Assembly (NCBI GenBank): GCA_002946415.1
Contig: NJPS01000059.1
Span: 310,001 to 374,000, forward strand
Reading direction: 5' to 3'
Source: Rutstroemia sp. NJR-2017a BVV2
Lineage: Eukaryota > Ascomycota > Leotiomycetes > Helotiales > Rutstroemiaceae
DNA: 64,000 nucleotides
A program made the translations under genes and the position numbers. This document shows, one piece after another, positions 23,928 to 36,735 of this stretch (within the stretch, counting starts at the first letter, position 1; each line of letters opens with the position of its first letter). Under the pieces are notes generated by a model. It saw nothing but the letters and a program-made list of their open reading frames with translations, was not told the origin of the DNA and did not search any database.

Positions 23928-25596
23928 ATAGCTTACTGTTTGCTTAAATTGCTTGTATAGTTACTGGTAGCTTTTATGGTACTGGTACTACTGGACGCGC
24001 TTCATGAGTCATGATATTGAGTATTCCTCATCTACAATTTTTGGTCGAGATTTCTGTTTCTGAGGGTCTAATCTTATATCTAAACTATTACAATACCAAC
24101 CGTATTCCTCTACACCTTCAGTTGTTAATCATTTGCCAGACGAGCTGCAAAACTAGTATCGGAAAGCACACACATTAACTCTGAAGTTCTAGATATAGAG
24201 AGTTTGCAAGTTTTCTTGACAGTTTTCAATATTTATTTAAATGGCAATATCTATATTCAAGGTTTAATGAATCTAAACGTTAGGGCATTTAGAAATGCTG
24301 TGGTTGATATATTTTAATATACAAAACCTCCTGGCTTTATCGCAGCAAACATTTTTGATGTCACATTGTGTATATGCCTCATTCCTATTTCTTGTTAGCT
24401 ATACGCGAATGCTCAAAGAGATTTGCATTGTATTGTAAAATCTTATCCGCCGCAATGTAGCCTTGCTTTGACGCTCAAATGCTCAGAATAAAACAATGTC
24501 AGCTTCTGCCAACAACATGTGGCCCGGCGTTTGAATGCTTCGCAGCAAAACGGCAAGCCTCTCAAGGGGGGCCAAATTGGAAAGAAATTAGACATTCTAA
24601 CGTCATAAGCTTTCTGGTGGCTAAGTAGTTAGTTCTGAAACCATCGAACCGAGGATTGATCTGGTTATATTTAGATGTTATTGCTCACCTCGATGTAGAA
24701 GATCGTTCAGTGTATATGAAGCATTCAGATATTGTCGTCAAAGTACCATTTTACAAGCACTTCAGCGAATTCATTTGATTTCTGTTCAATCTGTAGGAGT
24801 ACCTAACCAGTCGTTTGTGTCAACCTTTATCCACTTCATTTTTGTGTCACGCTTGACACTTATATACTACGAAGCCAAAGGCAATACTCTGCATTACCTC
24901 ACATTTATTCAAACAAGTACCATGATTCCTTCCGCTCAAAACATCGCGATTCTCTGAGATGCCTTCAAATTACAAGGAGCAGCCGGCAGAACCCTTTCTC
25001 ACCAGCCGGATGCTCACCAGCTTCCACGTCGTGGGGCCCCAAAGCCCAAACCCAGGCCGGTAATGGCACCCGAGGAAACGACATCCAAACCAAAATATCC
25101 AGTAATCCCGGATGGAGCTTATTTTACACAGAGGCTGCAAAATATCTGGGAGAGTAGTATGATAGCAGAGAATATCGACTAAACGGTTAAACCCCAAGGA
25201 ATACTCTGTTTGATACACTTTCCCTAGAAACACATATTATGCACGAACGCGGTTCTGTTCGAGTGCCTAATTTCTCGAAGTAGACTTGTGACAGTGAAGA
25301 ATATTCCTGCTTCGTGGCTAGAAATGTGACTGTAAGAAATCAAAGGGGTGAGATAGCTGAAGAAGAGGGAAGGTAGGATGGGAGAATAGATGTATATTAC
25401 ATTTGATAAGTGGCATCTTCCAGTGTAGTCGAATGTTACACTAATGAATCGATAACGCTCTGTCGCTTGTTTCTTTCTCAAGCATGCTACTTATATGGCT
25501 CACCGAACAAACAGTAAGTCTGCTCTACATCCATCCATTTGCCCATCTAACAACAAGAGTCGAACGTAAAAGTAACTCCCAAACCGCCTAAGCAAT
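23928..25596. other. Gene-free interval of 1.7 kb
   Basis: AT-rich sequence without supported genes. Frames such as those near 24775 and 25224 are short and featureless. I found no LTR pair, RNA gene or terminal inverted repeat. Confidence 0.4.
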
Positions 25597-26745
25597 TCAT
25601 CCAACCAACCCATCAATTCTACCCCTCAACTTTCCAATCTCGACCGGCGTCGTCTTGCAACATCCCCCCACCAGGATCTCCCTCCAAAACCCTCTCTCCC
25701 TCGCCCGCCGCACAATCCCCTCCATCTCCTCATCCCAACTCCTCTCCTCCCCATCTCCTTTCTCATCTCCTCTCTCCCTCACCTCCCACACCTTCGTCGT
25801 CGTATTATACACCTCTCCCCTCGCCGTCCCATCCGGATATATCACCAGGGCAGGCCATTCCGCGATCTCACCCCTGTCTAACAGCTTTCTGACTTCTTTC
25901 TCAAAATCCAGCACTAGTTTTTCTACCTTCTCCACTTTCGTGCAGTTGAGCCCAATACCCCAGGGTACCGCCTCGCCCTCTCTCCGTCCTAACATCGCGT
26001 CCACAACTTTTGGAACTGTACTCCCGTCTGACAACCTCCAGCGCTCATCCCCTTCTAACCCAGGGAATACACAACTGATCCAGAATCTCTTTCCACTTTC
26101 CCCAGAACTCGAACTCAAATCCTCCATCACCCTTCTTACACCCCTAACCTCCACCGCCAACGGCAACGTCTCAAAAGCAAGCACATCCACCTTCCCCCAA
26201 CAGCTTTCCTCCGCTCGGAAAACATCAATCCTCTCCCTATGCCAGTCGCGCAACTGCTCCAACCCCTGGTGGTACGTGTCGTACTTCCCTGCGTACTCCT
26301 GACTCGGCGACATGATTGCGCCGTAGGCGCCGAGACTTAGTGCGATTTGCTTTTTGGTGCTTGCTCCTGCAGAGGAAATAGCTTCATAAGCGATATCCAC
26401 CGCGCCTCGCATCCACTTCTCCACGACTTCTCTATCTTTCCCTGCCTTCTCCCCCGTACCAACATCGAACCCACTCCTCCCAAACCCCTCAAAACTAGCG
26501 GAATAAGTCGCAGTAAGCAGTATATCCGCGCCAGCAGCGACAAAACTTTTCTGTGCGGAAAGTAGCACGTCCGGTCCTGAAGGGGAGCCGTCATGCGGAT
26601 GGTAGGAGGGAATGAGCAGCTGCGCAGACCAAAGAGGGGTTTCTTGCGTGAAGTGGCAGGAGTGGTTGGCTTCGAGGGTAGTGCCGAGACCGCCGTCCAG
26701 GACGAGGATAGGCGGGAGAGGGTTGGGGGGATTGGGGTGAGCCAT
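25597..26745 (-). CDS. Homocysteine S-methyltransferase
   Basis: A single exon of 382 residues belongs to the cobalamin-independent homocysteine S-methyltransferase family (S-methyl_trans). The start ILVLDGGLGTTLE is the family opening. The zinc-binding cysteines are present as GLNCT at about residue 270 and GGCCKTTP near the end. The segment AAGADILLTATYSASFEGF is also typical. The enzyme transfers a methyl group from S-methylmethionine (or S-adenosylmethionine) to homocysteine to make methionine, in the cytosol. Length matches yeast Mht1/Sam4-type enzymes with extra loops. GC content is higher than in the flanking DNA, as expected for an intact gene. The long antisense frame at 25655-26302 is a shadow. 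Confidence 0.9.
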   Translation of the reverse strand: MAHPNPPNPLPPILVLDGGLGTTLEANHSCHFTQETPLWSAQLLIPSYHPHDGSPSGPDVLLSAQKSFVAAGADILLTATYSASFEGFGRSGFDVGTGEKAGKDREVVEKWMRGAVDIAYEAISSAGASTKKQIALSLGAYGAIMSPSQEYAGKYDTYHQGLEQLRDWHRERIDVFRAEESCWGKVDVLAFETLPLAVEVRGVRRVMEDLSSSSGESGKRFWISCVFPGLEGDERWRLSDGSTVPKVVDAMLGRREGEAVPWGIGLNCTKVEKVEKLVLDFEKEVRKLLDRGEIAEWPALVIYPDGTARGEVYNTTTKVWEVRERGDEKGDGEERSWDEEMEGIVRRARERGFWREILVGGCCKTTPVEIGKLRGRIDGLVG

Positions 26746-26986
26746 TGTGCGTGAGTACTCTATTGGGATACTTGTCCAAGAGGCTCCAGGATATTAGGCT
26801 GTATAGGAGGGAATGATATATTCTCTACAGTATATGTGTATGTAGGTGGGTTGGGCACGGGAGTGAAATGCAGTCTAGTGAAGTAGGTTGGATGGCGTGA
26901 TGGTGGGGTTAGTATTGATTAAGATATTTTTCGGGTAGAGCTCGGACACTCAGCCTAAAGATGCGGGGCTTGCTATACTGTAATGT

Positions 26987-27106
26987 TGTTGGAATTAAGA
27001 TGATTAATATAGTATGGGTAAAAGTCTTGATGCATTAAAGGTCTAGGACCCTGTGAATCTACGCTACAGAGTTTTATGAGGTGTGGATGACTAAGCACTT
27101 CTGACA
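26987..27106 (-). repeat. 3' LTR of the copia element
   Basis: 120 bp with TG..CA ends. Just inside, reading on the element strand, lies a purine run AATAGGGGGC that fits the polypurine tract. It differs from the other LTR at four sites, where this copy keeps C or G. Confidence 0.92.
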
Positions 27107-30100
27107 GCCCCCTATTGGTCAGAATCCATGATTGACCAATCAGAAGGCTACGATTCTGAAATATATAATTGCAGGCCTTGTTAACTCCTACGGCCATTTG
27201 GATATAAATAGCAACGCCTATATCTCCTGTGGAGTTCAGCTGATCCGACGCTTGAAGAGCAGTCGTCGTAGTACAAGAGTACCCCAATGCTTCTTTTAAA
27301 CCTCTGCATCTAATCCAAGCCCTTTTAAATGCACACAGAATGTAGGATAGCTGAGTTGCTTTGTCAAAATATCGGCAATCTGCTCGCTGCCAGGAATCCA
27401 TTAAATCTGTATACACTTCTTCTCAACTATATCGTTCCTAATATAGTACCATCGGATACTAATATACTTCGCCTTGCTGTAGAATTTGTTCTCCTTTATC
27501 CAGTCAACTCCGCTCTGATTGTCGCAGTGAAGTATAGGGATATAAAGGTCAATATTCGCTTGTTCTTGCAGATCTGTAGCTAGCTTTTCCATCTATACCA
27601 GCTCTTTCGCGCCCTTGTTCGCTGTAATAATCTCTGCCTCTATTGTAGATTAAGATATTGACTTCTGCTTTGTAGCCGACCAAATGATAGCTCCTCTATA
27701 GTGTATTATAACTACGCCTTATACCGACTTCCTGTTTTGTTCTGAGCCCTATATTGTATCCGTAAATATATTGTATTTGTTGGCTCTCTGCTTCAACCGA
27801 TTCGAGTAGATTATACCGATGTTCGGCATGCTTACAAGGTATTGAAGAAGGTACTTTGCAAGAAGAAGATAGCTTTCGCTTGGTAACTGTATTACTCTAG
27901 CTAATTGCCCTACTGTATATGAGATATCGGGTCGAGTGTAGTTGGCTAGATAGATTGCTGAGCCTATGATCTGCAAGTAAAGGTTTGTATCGTCGCTGCT
28001 AAGCAGTTCTGAGGCATCTATATCCTTTATTACTGTGCCTTGTAGAAGAGGGAGGTTCTTTATAAGATCGTTTGTGATACCGAATCTCTCGAGGATTTTG
28101 TAGATATAGATCGATTGATGGATTTTAACTATTCGATTTGCCCGATCTCTTTCGATTCTGAATCCCACAAATGACTTCGTTACTCCCAGATCCTTACTTT
28201 TCCACTTCTTAGCAACGGATTACTTGATTTTATCGATACTAGTACGGTCGCCAACGATTAGTATATCATCTATATAAAGCAGGACAAATACTTCCTGTCC
28301 AGCTAACAGATTCTGGTCTGCTGCTGATAGTTTTAAACCAATTGCTTAAAAGAATTCTTTTATAGCTAGCTACCAGATATATAGTATCTGCTTAAGTCTA
28401 TAAAGCGATTTGTAGAGTTTTAAATAAGCTGGTTTACCTGCAAGTTCAGGGTAAAGCTCGTAGAAGAATTGAGGGATCTCTATTAGGATCTCTATATCAG
28501 TTAGTGGTTTATTTAAGAATACAGTATCAATATCAAGGTTGTCAATCTCAAGGTCTTCTGCTGCTACTTTCGCAAGCAGGACTCTAAATATAGAGTATCT
28601 GACTACACCTACGAAGATCTCTTTATAGTCGATGCCTTTTCTCTGTAAGTAGCCTTTGATAACTAGTCTTGCTTTTCTCCTAGCTAAGAAGCCAAACTCG
28701 TTGAGTTTATTGCAGAGAACCTATCTGGATAACAGTAACTTCTTGTTCTTTGGAGCATTCCCTTTTATGATTTGGAATATACCAGAGTCTCGGAGGCTGG
28801 AAAGCTCTATTTTAATTGCCTCTATCTATACTTGAGCATCCTTATATATAATATCTTCTAGTTCAATTGCCTCTATAGGTGCTAATGGACTGTTATTATA
28901 AGTGGTATCTCTAGTATCTACAGTAACAACTTTCAGTGCTTTTACTTGTTGTATAACCTGATTGCTAAATAGTCTACTCAATTGATATCTGCAAGTAGTA
29001 TTCAATTGACTATTGACTGAATAGCTTACTCTATTTGAGATCTCTATTCTGTTCAGCTCTGGGGCTGTAGTATATATTCTCTTAGATATCTTATCTTGGG
29101 CAGATAGTAATCTTCTCTTTACTGCTAGGTTGTTCTTGTTCGAAGGTTTACTGTTATCGTCCTTAAGTGGGAAGCTATATTCGTTGAAGTCAGTATCTAC
29201 TGTTCTGATAATCTTGTTTGATTTCAAGTTGAGCAAATTATAAATACTGTTGCTATCCATTCCTACAAAGATATAGTTACCTAGTATATACTTTGGTTCA
29301 AATTTCTTAGTTGTTTTGCTAGTAAGTTGCAGGTTCCTAAGGAATACTTTATATCCAAATATTCTTAGCTTCTTGAAGTCAGAAATACAGTAGTTGAACA
29401 CTTCGTATAGTATGGCGGCTATTGATAGTATACCAACTTTGCTATATAGTAGCGCTTTTGTAGGTACCCTATTGATTAGCCAGACTGTATATTTGGTAGC
29501 AACTTCCCAGTATTTTGTGCTTATGCTAGCTTAATCTAGTAGCTTTCGCGCTCTCGAACTAATATCATAGATCTTCTTTTCTGCTGTACTATTAAGAGAG
29601 TGCTTCCCTAGCGGTAATAGTTCGAACTGAATTCCTTTCTTCTTCAACTCCTTCTGGAATTGAGTTCCGAATTCTCTAGTGCTATTATCTGCTCTGAATA
29701 TTACAACCTTCTGCTCTATTTCTATCTCGAGTTAGGCGATTAATTGTATTAAGATCGGAACAATAGTATTCGCAGATTTATCTGGAGTATATCGAATCCA
29801 GGTTGCTCTTATAGTATTGTTGATTACAATAATAAAGTATTTGTTTCCATTGATCGATGCTTCTTAAGTACCAGATAGATTACTATATAGTCTTCTTATT
29901 CTTGTTGGAGTTCGAGTTTGTATATTCTTGTTGAAATGCTCTTGTATATAACTTACAAGGTATAGCTTGTATATTCTTCTTCCTTTTGTACAAATATACT
30001 TGTTGAATACGAGGTTAAGGGATGCTTTCTTCAGTCTTTCCATATCGTTATAATTGAGGTATCCTAGACAACGATATACTAGTTCTGTATTTGTCTCTTC

Positions 30101-31635
30101 GATACTCTCGTCTTCTTCTTCTTCAAGAGTATTAAATACTGTACTGGGTTATATAAGGATATAGGACCTATTTTACCTCTTCGCTGCAAAGACTAATTAT
30201 CCCGATTTCTAGTAAGATGTTGAGTCCCCTTCAAATATAACTTTATAGCTGCTTATTGTGAGAAGGGAGACTGAGATCAGTTGCGTTTGAACAAAGTCAT
30301 TAATATACCAGATATCTCGTAGGGTAAAAGAGCCTATTATCATATTGCTGAATCGGTAGCTACGAGAGATTGATCTATTTACTATCTTAACTGCTTTGGG
30401 ATAAGGCTATTCTTATATGTTTTGTAGATTGGCCAAGTTGCTTGTGAAGTAATAGCTAGTACCGGAGTCCAAGATCCAAGTTGAGTTTTCAGTTATATAT
30501 AAGTAGAGACTAGAGTAGATGGAACTATAGTATTCTTCTTCTATAGCAATATATAACTCTTCTCCTTCCTTCGCATCTGCTTCCGCTTTCCTATCTCCTC
30601 TCATATCCTTCTTTGCCTTTTCAAATAGTCTGTATTCCTCGATTTTGTACCCTTTTCGGTAGTACTACTTGTATTGGTCTTTTCCAATATATTCATCTCC
30701 AGTAAAGATATTACTACTTCTGGTAGAGCTACTGCCTTAACTGGATCCTTTGTATATTCCGCTACAGTTGCTACAATAGCCTCCTCTGCCTCTATATCCT
30801 CCTCTTATATAACTGCTCTCTCTATTGCGATTATTGTTTTCGTATAACAAATCTACCTTATATATAATGGCCGTAATAGAGAGCTTATTTGTACTAAGGA
30901 TAACGATTACTTGTTTAAGGTTTTGTCTACTATTGATAACCAGGAACTTAGTCGTCTGCCAGCCTGCTTCTTGTAGAATACTATTGAGCAGCTACTAGCG
31001 AACCTCTCTATCAGCAATACTTTCGATATCCGAAGCTATAAGTCGTTACAGTCGGTGTAGTTCGTCAACAAAGAAGCATAGAGTTTGAGTCTTTGGATCG
31101 AATATAGTATTAGAGAACTTTTGTCGTACCTCTACAATAAACTGCAGATAAGTGGATTGATTGTATTTTGAAAGAGCTAGCTATATACTGTAAACATCCT
31201 TGAAGCATATATAGGCAACCAGTTCGGAATAGAACTTAACTGGAATAGCTGAGCTAAGGATAGATATAGTATATTCTCTGTATTTCTTATAATCCTCTGA
31301 AAGGCATATAGCAGCAGTATATTGATCGATTGGATCAGGCTCTTGTTCTGTATTCTCGACTATACCAAAGCAGCTTGCTGCTGAGAAGACAACTATACAG
31401 GATAGTTTAAAGAAGTTCCAGTTGTTCCCGTTGAAGATCAGAACTACTTCCCATTTGGTTTAGGTATATTTATTGTCTATGTTTGAAGCCATATTGATAT
31501 TGATATTTATAACTTTGAGGGGTTTTGTTAACTACGGGGTAAACAAGCTGGATTTGGCGACAGTAACATGGTTTTAATAATTTAAATAACCTAGACTATT
31601 CTTCCAGTTATTTGCGTCAACCGGTGCTCATAACC

Positions 31636-31755
31636 TGTTGGAATTAAGATGATTAATATAGTATAGGTAAAAGTCTTGATATATTAAAGGTCTAGGACCC
31701 TGTGAATCTACGCTATAGAGTTTTATGAGGTGTGGATGACTAAGCACTTCTGACA
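31636..31755 (-). repeat. 5' LTR of the copia element
   Basis: 120 bp, about 97% identical to the LTR at 26987. Next to it on the element strand is GGTTATGAGCAC, complementary to the anticodon arm of initiator tRNA-Met (CUCAUAACC). This is the half-tRNA primer site known for copia-type elements. Confidence 0.92.
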
Positions 31756-32500
31756 AATGTACTGTATATTGGTACGGCCGTAGAGGTGGGGCATATTGAT
31801 GCTGAAAAGGATTTGGAAAGCATAGAAAGTAGGTATGTTTGATTACACTGTCAATTATCGATAACATTACACTTGAAGAACACTTTCCTCATCCTAATTA
31901 CAGTTTGTCATTAACGATCGAGCTTACTTTCCTAGATCTAAAGTCATAACAGTAGCCATAAAATACTATGGTCGGCCACCCCGCGCATACCCTTCGCGCT
32001 CCGGCCAGGGACCGAATATCCTTAAATGATTCTCATTGTATACTGCCTCTGCAATCAACTCTTCCCTTTTTCTTGGTATTCCTTTCTATATTCTAATTCC
32101 TCTCGTAATCTCAAACCTTAATGTTGTAAGGGCTGTATTTCGCTTCGTCTGATCGTTCACATAGCCGAGTTCGTTCTGCTGGGTGTCCAAGGAGGACATG
32201 AATTGCCGCATACTCCAACCCTCACCTCACGCTGCCTAGCCGGTTCATGCTTCACCGTTGAGTCTAGTGTGCGGTTGCTAGGGCCCGAGATTTTATTCTT
32301 CATAAACTCGTTGAAATTCTCGCAATTAATATAGTAATATTGTCAACTCCAATTGATATTTGACATTATATATCTCTATAGAAGGTAGTTGTCTTTAGGA
32401 TCACAGCTATTGCTTATGAGTTTCGCTGGATGGAAATGGATTTTATGATTCATTCCATTATACTTCTCCTATCTACAATCTATCCTCTAGCTTAGTATGA
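31756..32500. other. Intergenic, nothing recognised
   Basis: About 745 bp between the copia element and the large minus-strand gene. A GC-richer patch around 31975-32290 stands out from AT-rich flanks and may be an old repeat fragment, but I found no partner copy in the window. Confidence 0.35.
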
Positions 32501-35500
32501 TTAATGATCATGATATACCTTATATAGCATTACTAGAGCTCTGAGAGCCATACAACCTATTGCTGCTCCGCCTAACGGCCCACCAATTTCAGGCTCGCCA
32601 CTTCCGTTCATTACATCTCCTGCAACGGAGAGGGCATTAGCTATAAGTTTCAGAGCCGCATCGCTGATATCAGCACCCTTTTCAAAGCCATCCATCTCGT
32701 TCCACTCTTCCACGATGGTTTCAACTTCGGCGAAGACGCCCGGTAAACCAACAAACATATTGGCCGCATCAACTACAACGGATAATTGATTGTGTTGGAC
32801 CGTTCCCCAAGACAAAATCTGAGCATAACACATGAGGCAAGTATACCGATTGTGGCCAGGTCGGAAGCATATGCCTACATCAAATTGGTCAATACCCGAG
32901 AAAGACCCAGCAGATCGGGAGAGATCATACCACTTTTAGCCAGAATGGCTGAACGGACCCCTTTGCTTCAAATCCCAAGGCAAGTGGTGACAATATTGAG
33001 ACAGTTAAAAGCGTTAGCTTGCCAATATCGGGAAGGTTCAGTCCCACCCAGATATCAAATTTTGCCGCCATCTTGAGGGTGTCAAGATTCTTTATCACAC
33101 CCCAAATGATGGGGCTGCAGACTGTCACAGCAACTCCGCTAAACAGGCAGAATTTTTTCAGATCGCTATTGAAATTGTGCTCTAATTGGGAGGAATTAGC
33201 ATTGAGGCTAGTGGTCCTCGACCACTGATCTATTGGCATGCCGCTGACATTTGGCGGTGTACTTCCCGTGATGGTTCTCGTAATGAGATACATCGGAAAT
33301 GCTAATGCGAATGCGAAGGCTCCAAAGATTGATAGGGGTTGACCTGTGATTTTCTTCCAAAGCGGTGTGAGGATAGGAATGTCAAGCTCAATATCCCCCC
33401 ATCTTTGGAAATTCCGGATTATAGCTGCAACAGCTTTAATCATGCCTTCGATGACATCCAGAATCGCTTTCATAATACCAATAATAACATCGGAGTCGAT
33501 GCGCTTGAGGACTTTAAGAGGCGATTCTTCCACTTTGCCCAGTCCTCGAAGTCGCTAAATAAGGAATTGAATAGCTCCTTTATGTCGCCGAGTATTTTCT
33601 GCAACGCGTCCCAGACCACTTGCACGATACCCTGGTCGGTGGCGGCAACGATGGTATTTGGGCCCGCCGGCCGCTTTGATGGCCATAGAGCTTGAACTAC
33701 CAGCCCTCCAGCTGAGAAGCTTGTGAAGACCATAGTTGAACTCCACACTATGCGTCCTGTTTTCCAATCCACCCAGATCGGTTGGCGGGTCGACAGATTG
33801 GGTGAGCTGTTTTCCTCTCACCGACTCGAGGTTACTAATGATGTTATCGAAGATGTTGTCGACTATTCCCTCTAAGCTATCGGCTTGTGCCACCCCAATG
33901 GAGCGAAACATCTATCCAACGGTGGATGCTCTTGCGGTCGTTTTGATGTCTTTCCAGTGAATAAGCATGCCGAGCCACTCGATTAAACGTTCGATCGCCA
34001 ACTTAATCGCGTCAATACCTTACTGATGAATGCCATTGCCTTTTTAGTGCTGTCGATAATGAATTTCACTTTGTTCTTGCCAATCGTAACGGCCACCTTC
34101 CAAATTCCCTTGCCTTCTTGAAGTCAGCAAGACCCTTCATGTGAGACACGAATGATAAGTCAAAACATAGCAACATACTAATCTGTTGAAGCTCGCTCCA
34201 GGCCCATTTCCATCCGTCACGAATCCAATTACCGAGATTTGTCAGATTGTCAACACAAGAAGAGCTAAAGTTCACCGCTTTTCTTGTTAAAACCGCATGC
34301 TCCTCTGGCGAAGTGGCAGCTGCTCGGGCTTCTGAAGTACAGGCCACAATGTCATCATACACTTTGAATCCCATAGTGATACCATCAGAGATCTGACTGA
34401 GTAGCTGGGTATCCATTGAGTTCGGAATGACCTGTTGTCCGTTTTGCGTCTTCGCATTCCGAAGTTGATCCACGGTCTGGTAAGCACGCATCTTAACCGT
34501 GGGCTTGTCAGAAAGATGTTTCCATTCCTCAAAGACAGTTAACTCTTTGCTGGTGTCATTTGATCTGACCTTGTCAATAAGAACGGCGTGTCCGTCCAGT
34601 GTATTGCTGGGAACAAAGATCTCGATTGTGCCAGTCGCATCTGCCTGTATCCACCTGCCTGTTAATCCCACCCACTCAGGCTTCCCATCAATATATATCT
34701 TGGAAGTTGAAGATAGGCTGCGAACCTACCCACCGGGTGGGTTGGGTACCCGCCGGGTTGGGGCACCCATGGGTGGGTTATAGGGGCTGATTTGTACCCA
34801 TTGGGTGGGTTAGGGCGGGTAACCCAACCCATTTAGCTGTCACGGGCCCATTTAGGGTACGTGCCACCCCAGATTGGGTAGGCGGGCAGTTGGAAAACCC
34901 ACCCATGGGTACCCGTGGGTGGGTTGGAGATGGCAATTACCCACCCATGGGTACCCATTTCGCAGCCTAGTTGAAGATAAGGAAAAGTAGACATTTGTGT
35001 GAGGAAGTCTGTTTCCCTGAAGAGTGACTGGTTGGAAACGGGCTGTATATCCTGTGACCTCCATGTTCACAATTCTCATGTCAGTGTACAAGGGATGGCA
35101 ATCCCAGAAACCTGTATTAACCCCTTGATGCCAGATATCGTACTTTCCGTTGCTTTTGTTAAAAGAAACCAAAGTTTGCACCAAAGTCTCCTGCTCGGAT
35201 AGCTCCCACAGTGTTGCAGAGATGTGATCGCATGATCCACGTGGAAGAATCTGGACACTGCTTCCATCCGCGAAATTGGCATGCGTAGTTCGATAGTAGT
35301 AAGCAGCGCCTTGTTGGTTTACATACCATATCGTGATATGGTCAGTGTAACCTTTGTCGGTGCTTTGAGCCACATGTATGTTCTTAACATCAATGAGTGT
35401 GTCTATGGAGACCACTGCAGCCTTTACTGGCTTGCGATTAACAAATTGATTTGCCGTATACATAGTAATCTTTGAGCCGATAACCAAGAGGACCGAAAGA

Positions 35501-36426
35501 TTCGGGTTCTTAGGGTCAACGTAAGTAATAATATGAGTTGCATCTGTTGTTTTCTTTAGGCATTTCAAAATCCAAAATTCCGCTGTAAACTTACCGCTAT
35601 CGACTTGAAAATCACACATGAAGGGGGGACTTGGCTCGTCGTCTTCTGAATCCGAAGATGATGAATCATCCGGCACTGTGACTTGATATATCATGTGTTT
35701 CTCTAAATTGTGGTCTGTGTATAGAACGAAGGCTCCAGCTCCGAGCCCGGAACTTCCAAACTCAATATCATGAATTACAGTCATATTCGTTTGTAATTTC
35801 CATCCCATATCTGCTACCATTTTATAACTGCTCCCAGCTTGAACGACAAGAATGGGACTTACAGTGGTCTCGTTAACTCTATCTGGGATTCTGGGTTGGG
35901 GTGGGAGAAAAGTAAGGCAGGAATGTCACCTATACCCAGGACTGAAACGGTACTGTGGGTCTGAGTTTGGGTCAGCTCATCTCCCATAGTAACTAGAATG
36001 CGAGCATACCATAAATATATTTGTCAATGCAGGCAGGTTATCTCCATGAACTAGCTTGTTAGGGGGAGAGGACCAGACTTCATCAGCCGTGAGGCCGAAA
36101 AACAGATATAGAGAGCTCCCAGATCCTGTTCCAAGAGTAGCGAGAGCTAAGGAGACAGTTCCGTCTGTAGCTTGACGGAGGACATAGTCAATTATCTTAG
36201 CAGATATGTTGTATGCTCGGCTGAGATCTGACTTCTGCCTCACGCCTCCCTTATCGCCAACAGCATTTAAGATGCCATCTTCATCGATAAATAGCACAGC
36301 AGGATGAGCAGAGCCATCTCTGAAAGCTGTGAACTTTTTGGGTACAAGAACGATCTCTTCAGCCGGTATGTAGGATGTCATAAGCTCAGCATCACTTTTA
36401 ACCTCGCAAAAGGAGTCCAAGGACAT
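32501..36426 (-). pseudogene. Large multi-exon gene of unknown function, disrupted by a MITE
   Basis: A chain of minus-strand exons begins at 36426 (MSLDSFCEVKSDAELMTSYI) and includes long frames at about 35820-34970, 34713-34160, 33911-32925 and 32833-32501. The N-terminal half has repeated beta-strand patterns with short Gly turns (propeller-like). The C-terminal half is helical, with two hydrophobic segments (ITGQPLSIFGAFAFALAFPM; CLFSGVAVTVCSPIIWGVI) that may cross a membrane. I recognise it only as a fungal hypothetical-protein type. The hAT-like element at 34714-34969 interrupts the coding sequence; removing it and one TSD copy restores the frame through YFSLSST into SKIYIDGKPEW. With the element present, translation runs into repeat sequence and stops at 34852. 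Exon joins near 35830-36000 and 32830-32930 could not be made clean, so more damage is possible. Confidence 0.6.
34714..34969. mobile_element. 256-bp hAT-like MITE with 8-bp target duplication
   Basis: Terminal inverted repeats TAGGCTGCGAA and TTCGCAGCCTA (11 bp, perfect) bound a GC-rich core made of palindromic GGGTACCCATGGGTGGG-type repeats. The 8-bp sequence GTTGAAGA is duplicated on both sides (34706-34713 and 34970-34977). The 8-bp duplication, TAGG-type ends and subterminal repeats are hallmarks of hAT transposons. There is no coding capacity, so it moved with help from another element. It lies inside an exon of the gene at 32501-36426. Confidence 0.88.
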
Positions 36427-36735
36427 GGTGGATGGTCAAGAATAAGGTTCAAAGATTTGCTGCAGGAGTTTGGGTTGTGTTGAAGTGAGTTGCTTCGCTT
36501 TGGGGTATGCTTGAAGCGAAGTCGGTGAGTTTATGTTTCCTTCAGCGGGTATGGTCTCCCTGATACTTTTGTATTTTACACTCCACAAGTCACTTTTGCG
36601 GAGCATGGTAACTATACAATTAGGGTGCAAGTATGGAGAGAGCGGTAAGGATCAGAAGCAAGTATTCTGATTACACTGGACTGAAAAGTTCGAACAGGAC
36701 CTGGCTATTATCTGACACCTTGGAAATTTTTTCCC

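Larger units (their letters stand above)
26987..31755 (-). mobile_element. Ty1/copia LTR retrotransposon, complete but RIP-degraded
   Basis: Two 120-bp LTRs beginning TGTTGG and ending CTGACA (26987-27106 and 31636-31755) enclose about 4.5 kb, flanked by a 5-bp target duplication AATGT (26982-26986 and 31756-31760). The element reads on the minus strand. In order from high coordinates come a gag region with a ruined zinc knuckle, a protease-type DSGTS near 30460, integrase remnants including a frame at 28826-29401, reverse transcriptase with LLYIDDILIV near 28270, and RNase H with HCDNQSGVDWI near 27530. This order (integrase before reverse transcriptase) is that of copia elements. The internal region is very AT-rich with many stops. 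The four LTR differences are all C-to-T or G-to-A at CpA/TpG sites, the RIP signature. It cannot encode a working polyprotein. Confidence 0.93.

Noticed and set aside
25655..26302. 215-codon plus-strand open frame
   Set aside because: Antisense to the homocysteine S-methyltransferase gene; Ser/Pro/Leu-rich composition mirrors its codon bias and it has no domain.
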